From: JAJISK01 sp046759185
GTDB lineage: Archaea > Thermoplasmatota > Thermoplasmata > RBG-16-68-12 > JAJISG01
Assembly (NCBI GenBank): GCA_046759185.1
Contig: JBHIBO010000026.1
Span: forward strand, 1 to 21,027
Reading direction: 5' to 3'
Length of the DNA: 21,027 nt
How positions within the stretch are numbered: the stretch's first letter is position 1; every line of letters begins with the position of its first letter. Below the pieces are notes generated by a model. The model was not told the DNA's origin and searched no databases. It saw only the letters and a program-made list of their open reading frames with translations. Positions 1-5,880 of the stretch are shown one piece after another. A program made the translations under genes and the position numbers.

Positions 1-1010
1 GGATGGGTCTCCCGCAGGACCACCGCCGTGGCCTGACGCCGCTCTCGGGCCAATGCTTCTGCAACGGCAAAACGAGCCGCATAGTAGCAGCCACGGATGG
101 ACGCGTAGGCGGTCCGCCCCTGGTATCCCTCACTGTCACCGATCATGGCGATCTCCCGGGTCGAGGGGTTCCACGTCGTCCGCGGGAACCAGGCCTCCAG
201 GAGCTCATAGCTCCAGACACGGGGAAGTAGCAGCACAAGAAACCGTTGGTCGAGCCGCCACGACTCATACACCCGGAAGTCGTCGATGAGGGGGAATGTC
301 CGAACGTCCTCCAGGAGCCGAAGGCCCACCGTGTCATCCACAGCTGTAATGCTCCACCGCGTGGGCACGAGCTTCCGCCCCTCCTCCAACCCAAGGACCC
401 CCGCGCTCATGGCCCGCATGATGCGGGAGACCTCCACCCCGTCTCCGTACAGTTTCAGGATGGCCCTCTGGGCCTTCAGATCGCCGTCCGCCCAGGCCTT
501 CTCCAGCCGGGGATCCGTCTTCACGTTCCCCGTGCCCATCTGGAGCAACGGTGCCGACGGACCGAAGGGCTGCGAGACCCGATCGGAGGAGAGGCCCCCA
601 CGAGGTGCCCGTGAGAAAGCAACCTCCACCTCCGACGGCCTCGCAGCTAGAGCGAGCTCTTGGAGCTGGTCGAGGAACCGGTCCTGCCGGGTGCCCACCT
701 CCACCGGCATCCGACGCATCCCCCGGACGAGGCTGGAGCGGAAGGCAACGATCTCCGGGAGGTCAAAGTCCAACCAGGCCTCGGGCAGGTCCAGCAGGGT
801 CGTATCGCCGTGAAAGGCGGGCAGGAGGGGTCCGGCGTTGACCTTGGGGTAGCCAAAGCGTCCGATGAAGACACCGGGAGGGGACGTCCCGGAAAGGGAT
901 CGGGATGGAGCGGGGGCCCAACGTTCCCCCTTGACAGGAAAGGGAACGGGGACATGGGAGAGGCGAGCCGAGGCCGCCTTGCCGGAGAGGCGTCGGATGG
1001 GGAGGCCCAC
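1..1010 (-). CDS. Archaeal Nre-family DNA repair protein (partial, C-terminus beyond window)
   Basis: Reading the minus strand from a GTG at 1010 gives an uninterrupted 336-residue frame that runs off the left edge. It contains family-like segments such as SPPGVFIGRFGYPKVNAGP near residues 45-65, LLQMGTGNVKTDP, VDDTVGLRLLEDVRTFPLIDDF and the YYAARFAVAEAL helix, typical of the archaeal Nre N- and C-terminal domains (DUF650/DUF651). Nre proteins are archaeal DNA-repair factors, and NreA binds PCNA through a C-terminal motif that would lie outside this window. The GTG was chosen because a TATA-like box at 1034-1039 predicts transcription starting almost on it. The N-terminus reads RRLSGKAAS where many relatives have a cysteine-rich LCGKxxC motif, so the zinc site seems absent. 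Family assignment is by recognition of conserved segments; the exact start is less sure. Confidence 0.85.
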   Translation of the reverse strand, partial: MGLPIRRLSGKAASARLSHVPVPFPVKGERWAPAPSRSLSGTSPPGVFIGRFGYPKVNAGPLLPAFHGDTTLLDLPEAWLDFDLPEIVAFRSSLVRGMRRMPVEVGTRQDRFLDQLQELALAARPSEVEVAFSRAPRGGLSSDRVSQPFGPSAPLLQMGTGNVKTDPRLEKAWADGDLKAQRAILKLYGDGVEVSRIMRAMSAGVLGLEEGRKLVPTRWSITAVDDTVGLRLLEDVRTFPLIDDFRVYESWRLDQRFLVLLLPRVWSYELLEAWFPRTTWNPSTREIAMIGDSEGYQGRTAYASIRGCYYAARFAVAEALARERRQATAVVLRETH

Positions 1011-1033
1011 GAGCGGGCTTCCGCCTGGGGGTT

Positions 1034-1039
1034 CTTATA
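1034..1039 (-). promoter_or_regulatory. TATA box for the Nre gene
   Basis: TATAAG on the minus strand lies 24-29 bases upstream of the GTG at 1010, in an otherwise GC-rich gap. This is the spacing expected for a leaderless archaeal transcript, and suggests Nre has its own promoter rather than depending only on the operon upstream. Confidence 0.6.
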
Positions 1040-1076
1040 CTCGAGGGGGGGAGGTGGCTGAAAGTGAGCCTGGTGC

Positions 1077-1625
1077 CTACCGGGCCACGAAGATGTGGTA
1101 CTTCTGGGCGGGATCCGCCAGCTCCATCTCGATGCGCTTGGCCAGGAGGCGGGCGGGGTGATGGAGGTTAGGGACCCGCTTCGTCAGGTCCTCGAAGCTC
1201 ACGAAGGGGCCCCCCTTTCGCTCCTCGAGGATCCCCCACATCGTCTTCTTCCCGAGGCCTGGGATGAGTTCCAGCATGTGGAAGCGCGTGGTGATGGCCT
1301 GGGCCTCGTTGTAGAACCGCAGGTACCGCTCCTCCTGCCCCTCGATGATCTCTTCGAGCACGAAAGGGAGCTCGTTCTGTGCGGCCACGGTGAGCTCTTC
1401 GTACCCGATCCGGCGCTTCACGTGCTGCACCTTGTCCCGCAGGTCCAGGTCCTTCCCGATGTAGAGCCGCTCACCGATAACCAGGTCCAGCCCCTCCTTG
1501 GGCACGAGCTCGAAGAGCTTGAACTCGTCCTCCCCGAGGCCGTAGGCCAAGGCCTCACGACGATGGCGGGGACCCTCAGGGTGGCCTTGGGCCAAGTAAT
1601 CGATGACGCGGGCGTAATCCTCCAA
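1077..1625 (-). CDS. DUF655 protein with helix-hairpin-helix region
   Basis: This 182-residue protein has the usual DUF655 length. The C-terminal half contains LELIPGLGKKTMWGILEERK (about residues 117-136), a helix-hairpin-helix nucleic-acid-binding signature with the PGLGKK hairpin. The N-terminal half is rich in beta strands (LVIGERLYIG). DUF655 proteins are archaeal, poorly characterised and probably nucleic-acid binding. The start is a TTG; GAGGGGG sits 4 bases before it and overlaps the rpoF stop codon, which implies coupled translation. It is the last gene of alba-pus10-rpl21e-rpoF-DUF655, so a role linked to transcription or RNA metabolism is inferred from its neighbours. A 66-base gap with a separate TATA box separates it from Nre. 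Confidence 0.88.
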   Translation of the reverse strand: MEDYARVIDYLAQGHPEGPRHRREALAYGLGEDEFKLFELVPKEGLDLVIGERLYIGKDLDLRDKVQHVKRRIGYEELTVAAQNELPFVLEEIIEGQEERYLRFYNEAQAITTRFHMLELIPGLGKKTMWGILEERKGGPFVSFEDLTKRVPNLHHPARLLAKRIEMELADPAQKYHIFVAR

Positions 1626-1634
1626 AAGACCCCC

Positions 1635-1952
1635 TCAAAGGTACTTTTCCACGAGATTCAGCACGCGCTCGATGTCCTCTTTGGATAGGGTGAATCGTTC
1701 CTTGGAGAAGACGGCCCGGACCTCCTCCGGCTCCGTCGGCATGAGGTCCACGATCTTCACCGCGTTGGCCGGGGACATGAACTCCAGCTCCAGGAGGCCT
1801 TGGACCATCTTCTTCGCCTTCTTGGGGGGGAGGCGGGCAAAGGCCTCGGCATGCTGGAGGGCGTAGCCCTGCTCGGGGGAGAGCTCCCCCCGGTCCTCCT
1901 TCTCCTTTTCTAAGAGCTCCCTGACCTCGGCCAGGGTCAAGTACTCCTCCAT
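1635..1952 (-). CDS. rpoF: DNA-directed RNA polymerase subunit F (Rpb4 homologue)
   Basis: The 105-residue acidic, helical protein has the Rpb4/RpoF layout. An N-terminal LTLAEVRELLEKE helix and a central YALQHAEAFARLPPKKAKK segment are followed by the C-terminal HRDC-like part with MSPANAVKIVDLMPTEPEE, in which the NAVKIVDLMP and PxxxEEVRAVF pattern is diagnostic. RpoF pairs with RpoE (Rpb7) to form the stalk of archaeal RNA polymerase, which binds emerging RNA and aids initiation and termination. The ATG at 1952 lies 5 bases after the L21e stop. Position between rpl21e and DUF655 fits conserved archaeal gene order. Confidence 0.95.
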   Translation of the reverse strand: MEEYLTLAEVRELLEKEKEDRGELSPEQGYALQHAEAFARLPPKKAKKMVQGLLELEFMSPANAVKIVDLMPTEPEEVRAVFSKERFTLSKEDIERVLNLVEKYL

Positions 1953-1957
1953 CGCAC

Positions 1958-2251
1958 CTACCCCAACTTGCGCAGGTGCTCCGGCGTCGCGATCACCCGC
2001 TTGATAAGCCCCCCCTGCCGAACGGCCACCACGTACGCCCGTCCACGCCGCTCCTCCACGGTCCCCGTCAGGCCATGGTAGCGCTTGTTGGGCTGCCCCT
2101 TGTGGACGCTGGGATCGATCACGATGGCCGCCTTCTCCCCCGGGACGAAGGGGGTGAAGAACCGCGTCACGGGAGGGAGTCCCCTGTCTCTAGGTCGCTT
2201 CCGGAACTTCTTCCGCGTCCTTCGCCTGGGTCCCTTGGAGGCCTGAACCAT
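1958..2251 (-). CDS. rpl21e: 50S ribosomal protein L21e
   Basis: The 97-residue very basic protein begins MVQASKGPRRRTRKKFRK and continues through FVPGEKAAIVIDPSVHKGQP, KRYHGLTGTVEERRGRAYVV and a short basic tail, the standard eL21 arrangement. The frame is open further upstream (to about 2443) in a different frame from pus10, but the ATG at 2251 gives the family start and has GAGGGA 6 or so bases upstream. Its first 62 bases lie inside the 3' end of pus10. It belongs to the large ribosomal subunit and is co-transcribed with pus10 and rpoF. Confidence 0.95.
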   Translation of the reverse strand: MVQASKGPRRRTRKKFRKRPRDRGLPPVTRFFTPFVPGEKAAIVIDPSVHKGQPNKRYHGLTGTVEERRGRAYVVAVRQGGLIKRVIATPEHLRKLG

Positions 2252-3518
2252 GCGCTCCCTCGTCGTGCACCTCGAGAACGTCCAGCCTCTCCACCTCGGC
2301 CTGCGTGCCGAGCAGCTCGGCCAGGCTCGGTCGCGTGCGGCCTTCGTCGCCGTGAACCAGTTCCTTGATGTAGGTCCCGGCCTCGGCCCGAATCCGCACC
2401 TCCGCCTCCCTGCCGTGGGCTCGCAGGACCTCGGCGTCCACAACCCGCTTGACGCGCTCTCGGTCGGCCCGACGGTGGGAGACCCGGGTGGGAGTCCTCT
2501 GGACGATCTCCTTGGCCTTCAATGCCGTAACCGCTTCTTGAAGTTTTGCTAGGCTCGGACCCGTGCCCAGACGCACCCAGACGTGGTAGGATTTCTCGGA
2601 ACGGCGGGCCTTCAGGGCGACGACCTCTTCCTTGTTCGACGGCCGCAAGTCGGACACCTGGACCTGGCCCCCCTGGTGGACCTGGCGCTGGATGGCGGGA
2701 TAATTGAGGGTTCGTCGACGCGGGCGTCGGATCTCCAACACGAAGGGACGGCCCCGGCCCAGCATGCGCGCGTCGATGTCCTCGCGGCCCATGCCGTGAA
2801 AGGTGTGGTCCTCACCTTCCGTCTGGGGCATGACCGCGGCCGCGACGACCTCCTCCACACTCGTCTCGTAGAGCGTCCCCCGGTTGTCACACGTCTCGCA
2901 CCCCACGCCCCGACACTCCGGGCAGGGCCACTTCGTCTGGGGCATGGGAGCGAGCTTGCGGTAGCGGCCATAGATGTAGAGGGAAGCGACCTGGAGGTCC
3001 ACGTGATCCAGGGAGGTGTCGATGACGGCGGTCACGGTCGGCCGCGTGAAATCAACGGGTCGGTCGAGCCTCGCCTCCAGGAGCTTGCCCACCTCGCGGT
3101 TGATCTCGGCCTTGATGGGCTCGTAGGTGTCCAAGCCTAGGTCCGTCCAGAGGACCTCCTCCCGGTTCAGCACGTCGGGATCCAGCCGGGATCCCATGAG
3201 GAAGCTTTCGAACTCCCGGCCCTCCAGGGCGGCGGCCACCAGGTCGGCGAAGTGGGCAACCTCGCCCATCAGGCCTTCGCAGAGCCAGCAGACGTCGGGC
3301 TCCTCCAAGCCGAGGATTTGCAACGCCCGCGTGCCTCGTTCGCGGTTGGTGAGGCCCGTGCCCACCTTCGCGAAGAGGCGTCCTAGACAGGATAGGCAGA
3401 GGGGTTTCTTCGACAAGGCCGACCGGATCCTGGCCTCGGACTCCGGCCGCCAGAGAGGGAGCGCCACGGCTGGACCACCCACGCTGCGACCATAAAACTT
3501 CTCGGGGGCCTCGGTCAC
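2190..3518 (-). CDS. pus10: tRNA pseudouridine synthase Pus10
   Basis: The 442-residue protein carries zinc-binding CxxC pairs at residues 41/44 and 77/80 and a third cluster CPECRGVGCETC (199-210), as in archaeal Pus10. The pseudouridine-synthase motif GREDIDARMLG at 244-254 contains the catalytic aspartate, and HQGGQVQVSDLRPSN and AGTYIKELVHGDEGRTRPSL follow. Pus10 makes pseudouridine 54 (and 55) in archaeal tRNA. The start is a GTG at 3518, one base past the alba stop, with no upstream alternative, so translation is probably coupled. The 3' end is unusual: the frame runs 62 bases into rpl21e, and its last 20 or so residues (from GSGLQG) look low-complexity rather than conserved. Confidence 0.94.
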   Translation of the reverse strand: MTEAPEKFYGRSVGGPAVALPLWRPESEARIRSALSKKPLCLSCLGRLFAKVGTGLTNRERGTRALQILGLEEPDVCWLCEGLMGEVAHFADLVAAALEGREFESFLMGSRLDPDVLNREEVLWTDLGLDTYEPIKAEINREVGKLLEARLDRPVDFTRPTVTAVIDTSLDHVDLQVASLYIYGRYRKLAPMPQTKWPCPECRGVGCETCDNRGTLYETSVEEVVAAAVMPQTEGEDHTFHGMGREDIDARMLGRGRPFVLEIRRPRRRTLNYPAIQRQVHQGGQVQVSDLRPSNKEEVVALKARRSEKSYHVWVRLGTGPSLAKLQEAVTALKAKEIVQRTPTRVSHRRADRERVKRVVDAEVLRAHGREAEVRIRAEAGTYIKELVHGDEGRTRPSLAELLGTQAEVERLDVLEVHDEGAHGSGLQGTQAKDAEEVPEAT

Positions 3519-3519
3519 G

Positions 3520-3792
3520 TTACCGGTTCAGGAAGATTTCGATGCTGGACACGTTGGCCGTGCGGCCCTCCTCACTCGTGAGCTGTTCCGTGGAGATTAC
3601 GATGTCCTTGATCTTCGAGTCCGGGATGAACCGATTGCGCGTGATCTCCGCCACGTCCACGGCCCGTCCGATGGACTTCCCGCGGGCCTTGATCACGACT
3701 TCGTCGGAGCCACTGTTGAACTGGGTCACGACAGCCAGCACGTAGTTCATGGTGGGTTTCTTGCCAATGTAGACGGTGTTCTCCTCTGCCAT
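3520..3792 (-). CDS. albA: DNA/RNA-binding chromatin protein Alba
   Basis: The 90-residue protein has the Alba fold signature: VYIGKKPTMNYVLAVVTQFN at 7-26 including the nucleic-acid-contacting lysine pair at 11-12 (the acetylation site in crenarchaeal Alba), then VVIKARGKSIGRAVDVAEI and the C-terminal strand VSSIEIFLNR. Alba dimers coat DNA and RNA and act in chromatin organisation. The ATG at 3792 is preceded by GGGGAG (3799-3804) at 6 bases spacing and a TATA box at 3840-3847. It heads the operon, and the single-base gap to pus10 suggests a shared message. Confidence 0.96.
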   Translation of the reverse strand: MAEENTVYIGKKPTMNYVLAVVTQFNSGSDEVVIKARGKSIGRAVDVAEITRNRFIPDSKIKDIVISTEQLTSEEGRTANVSSIEIFLNR

Positions 3793-3839
3793 CTCTAGCT
3801 CCCCTGGCCAAGTGGGACCTTTACAATGGCGAAAAAGCG

Positions 3840-3847
3840 TATTTATG
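3840..3847 (-). promoter_or_regulatory. TATA box of the alba operon
   Basis: CATAAATA on the minus strand predicts a start of transcription near 3819, leaving a leader of about 27 bases with GGGGAG at 3799-3804. This differs from the mostly leaderless units in the window and fits a highly translated gene. It faces the Sec61-beta promoter across a short divergent gap. Confidence 0.6.
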
Positions 3848-3909
3848 TCTTCTCACCCAGCCCGGACGCGGAGGCGGGCGCGTGGGGATGACTGGCTGGG
3901 CGCAGATTC

Positions 3910-3917
3910 TTTAAATA
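3910..3917 (+). promoter_or_regulatory. TATA box for Sec61-beta gene
   Basis: TTTAAATA begins 32 bases before the ATG at 3942. The spacing puts the transcription start at or within a few bases of the start codon, and no ribosome-binding site is seen, so the message is probably leaderless. Confidence 0.65.
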
Positions 3918-3941
3918 GCCGCCTCCGCGTTACCAACCACG

Positions 3942-4106
3942 ATGGCCAAGGAGAAGCGTGAGGGCTTCCAGTCCTCCGCCGGCCTGATTCGGTACTTCGA
4001 GTCCGAGTCGGACAAGGGCCCGAAGCTCTCCCCCTACCTCGTCACGGGGCTGGCCATCGCCAGCGTGGTCATCGTCACCGCCGTCTCCCTGATCTGGCCC
4101 ATCTAG
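3942..4106 (+). CDS. secG: Preprotein translocase Sec61-beta subunit (archaeal SecG)
   Basis: A 54-residue frame starts MAKEKREGFQSSAGLIRYFE and ends with a stop at 4104. The GxxSSAGLIRYFE motif followed by one C-terminal membrane helix (about residues 30-52, LVTGLAIASVVIVTAVSLIW) is the classic archaeal Sec61-beta layout, and the length is normal (50-60 residues). The protein is tail-anchored, with the N-terminus in the cytoplasm, and associates with SecY and SecE in the translocation channel. It stands alone between divergent alba and the SAMP-like gene, with its own TATA box. The gene is small enough to be missed by a length-filtered gene call. Confidence 0.93.
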   Translation: MAKEKREGFQSSAGLIRYFESESDKGPKLSPYLVTGLAIASVVIVTAVSLIWPI

Positions 4107-4216
4107 GCGCGAACAGGAGGAGCGCCGGGGGGGAGATTTCCGACGTCTTTTCGAACTCCCGCGGTGCGAAGCACCAGTAGCTCTCGAGGCTACCGCCTTG
4201 GCCTGGCTAGGCTACC
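4106..4216 (+). other. Structured intergenic segment with three hairpins
   Basis: Between the Sec61-beta stop and the SAMP promoter lie three perfect short stems: GGCGC/GCGCC (4106-4110 with 4122-4126), GGTGC-GAA-GCACC (4163-4175) and GTAGC-TCTCGAG-GCTAC (4177-4193). A second GGCTACC at 4210-4216 repeats 4188-4194, so GTAGC at 4177-4181 could pair with either copy. The first loop exposes AGGAGGA (4115-4121) with no start codon in range. It could be the 3' untranslated end of the Sec61-beta message, a terminator region or a small RNA. No tRNA or box C/D signature was found. Confidence 0.35.
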
Positions 4217-4229
4217 CCGGCAGGTGACG

Positions 4230-4237
4230 CTTAATAG
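4230..4237 (+). promoter_or_regulatory. TATA box for the SAMP-like gene
   Basis: CTTAATAG starts 33 bases before the ATG at 4263, so transcription should begin close to the start codon. It supports this ATG over the in-frame upstream ATG at 4164, which lies before the promoter. Confidence 0.55.
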
Positions 4238-4262
4238 CCAGCCAGGTCTTAAGTCGATTCCC

Positions 4263-4526
4263 ATGCGCCTTCGTGTCCGGACCCTCCCTGAGGGGGAGAA
4301 TCACACCGTCGACCTGGCCGAGGGAGCAACGGGTTTCGAGCTCCTGGCCGTCCTGGACAGGAACCCGGACGCCCACCTGCTCCTTCGGGGGAGGACCCCC
4401 ATTCCCATGGACGCCCCCCTGGAGGCGGGGGAGAACCTGGCCGTGGTCGCCATTATCTCCGGAGGAAGAGGGGCTGCAGGCCTCCGGACGCCGCCCCGCC
4501 GGGCCGTCGTCGGTCAACCTTTTTAG
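4263..4526 (+). CDS. MoaD/ThiS/SAMP-type ubiquitin-like protein with C-terminal tail after GG
   Basis: The first 68 residues form a beta-grasp protein: MRLRVRTLPEGENHTVDLAE, then DRNPDAHLLLRGRTPIPMD, ending LAVVAIISGG. This matches archaeal small modifier and MoaD/ThiS sulfur-carrier proteins, which normally stop at the diglycine so it can be adenylated by an E1-like enzyme. Here the frame continues 19 residues (RGAAGLRTPPRRAVVGQPF) to a TAG at 4524-4526. No frame gives a stop directly after GG; one substitution (AGA to TGA) would. Either the tail is removed by a protease, the protein is not conjugated, or the stop was lost. The end overlaps the probable gcvPA promoter. Family is clear; function as modifier, or as sulfur carrier for molybdopterin, thiamine or tRNA, is open. 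Confidence 0.85.
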   Translation: MRLRVRTLPEGENHTVDLAEGATGFELLAVLDRNPDAHLLLRGRTPIPMDAPLEAGENLAVVAIISGGRGAAGLRTPPRRAVVGQPF

Positions 4527-4549
4527 CAACCCCTCAATTTCTGAGAGGG
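4518..4549 (+). promoter_or_regulatory. Probable gcvPA promoter and ribosome-binding site
   Basis: CCTTTTTAG at 4518-4526 is a plausible TATA box 36 bases before the gcvPA ATG and overlaps the stop of the SAMP-like gene. GAGAGGG at 4543-4549 lies 5 bases before the ATG. The pair supports ATG 4555 over the longer open frame that begins at 4273. Confidence 0.45.
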
Positions 4550-4554
4550 TCATT

Positions 4555-5880
4555 ATGTCTCCCACCAAGGAAAACATGCTGGATTTCCTTGGGTTGAAGA
4601 ACGTCGACGCGTTGTTCACGGACATCCCACCGGAACTTCGGGTGGAAGGCCTGGACCTCCCCGATGGCCTCGGCGAGGCCGCGACCGTACGAAAGGTGTC
4701 CCGTATCCTGGAGCGGAACCGCGGCATGGGGGAACTGACGAGCTTCCTCGGCGGCGGCTACTACGACACGTACGTTCCCTCCGTGGTCGACGCGATCCTC
4801 GCACGCTCCGAGTTCTACACCTCGTACACGCCCTATCAGGCGGAGCTCAGTCAGGGGCTCCTACAGACCCTCTTCGAATTCCAGAGCCTCGTGTGCGAGC
4901 TGACGGGCATGGACGCGGCCAACAGCTCCATGTACGACGCATCCACGGCCCTGGGGGAGGCTGCCCTCATGGCCCATCGCATCACGGCCAAGGGCGAAAT
5001 CGTCGTTCCGTCGCTCCTCCACGAGGACAAGAAGGCGGTGCTCCGGAACTACACCCAAGGACCCGGCATACGGATTCGAGAAGCCAGGCAGGATCCGGAG
5101 GACGGGACCCTGGACCTGGACCACCTAGGGGAGCAGGTCGGGGACGATACGGCGGCCATTTACCTGGAGATGCCCAGCTTTCTCGGTCAGTTGGACGAGA
5201 AGGTGGCTGAGGTGCGGTCCGCCTTTCCCGAGCCTCTGTTGATCGTTGGGGTCCACCCTCTCGTCCAGGCGGTCGTTCGGCCGCCGGGCGACTACGGAGC
5301 CGATATCGTCGTCGGGGAGGGCCAGACGTTGGGCGGGTGGATGAATTTCGGCGGACCCTCCCTAGGCCTCTTCGCGTGTCGCCGGGAACACATCCGGAAG
5401 ATGCCAGGCCGGGTTATTGGCCTGACGCATGATCGGCGCGGGGCCCGGGCCTTCACCATGACGTTGCAAGCGCGAGAGCAGCACATCCGCAAGGGCAAGG
5501 CCATGAGCAACATCTGCACGAACGAGTCCCTCCTGGCCGTGGGAGCCGCCGTCTACCTTGCTTACCTGGGGGAACGGGGACTCCGGCGGCTCGCCATCCA
5601 GCTGATGGGACGGGCGAAAGAGCTCATGGGCTACCTCGACGGGCTTCCTGGGTTTCGCGCCCCCCTCTTCCCCGGACCCTACTTCAACGAGTTTCCCGTG
5701 GGCCACCAGGTTCCCTTCGACGCCCTGCAGGAACGCCTCCTAGCGCGGGGACTCGGCGGGGGCGTGGACCTGTCAGCGGCCCTCCCCCGGTTCGCTCCGG
5801 CCTCTCTCTTCGCGGTCACGGACCGCCACACTCACGAGGACTTCCGGGAGCTCGTTAACGTCTTGGAGGGGCCCAAGTGA
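4555..5880 (+). CDS. gcvPA: Glycine dehydrogenase (decarboxylating) subunit 1
   Basis: The 441-residue protein is the N-terminal-type half of split glycine decarboxylase (P-protein). It shows FLGGGYYDTYVPSVVDAI, SEFYTSYTPYQAELSQGLLQ, CELTGMDAANSSMYDASTA and SNICTNESLLAVGAAVYL, all hallmark GcvPA stretches. With GcvPB it forms the PLP enzyme that decarboxylates glycine and passes the aminomethyl group to the lipoyl H-protein. The open frame reaches back to 4273, but alignment with the family start (LDFLGLKNVDALFTDIP) and the ribosome site favour ATG 4555. Its stop TGA overlaps the GTG of gcvPB (GTGA), so the subunits are translationally coupled. The H, T and L components are not in this window. 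Confidence 0.96.
   Translation: MSPTKENMLDFLGLKNVDALFTDIPPELRVEGLDLPDGLGEAATVRKVSRILERNRGMGELTSFLGGGYYDTYVPSVVDAILARSEFYTSYTPYQAELSQGLLQTLFEFQSLVCELTGMDAANSSMYDASTALGEAALMAHRITAKGEIVVPSLLHEDKKAVLRNYTQGPGIRIREARQDPEDGTLDLDHLGEQVGDDTAAIYLEMPSFLGQLDEKVAEVRSAFPEPLLIVGVHPLVQAVVRPPGDYGADIVVGEGQTLGGWMNFGGPSLGLFACRREHIRKMPGRVIGLTHDRRGARAFTMTLQAREQHIRKGKAMSNICTNESLLAVGAAVYLAYLGERGLRRLAIQLMGRAKELMGYLDGLPGFRAPLFPGPYFNEFPVGHQVPFDALQERLLARGLGGGVDLSAALPRFAPASLFAVTDRHTHEDFRELVNVLEGPK

Noticed and set aside
286..813. 175-residue plus-strand frame over the left edge
   Set aside because: It is antisense to the Nre frame, has no recognisable motif and shows the S/R/P-rich composition of a shadow frame in GC-rich DNA.
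4150..4220. Possible tRNA in the gap after the Sec61-beta gene
   Set aside because: The stems are too short and there is no T-loop GTTCRA motif, anticodon arm or acceptor stem.
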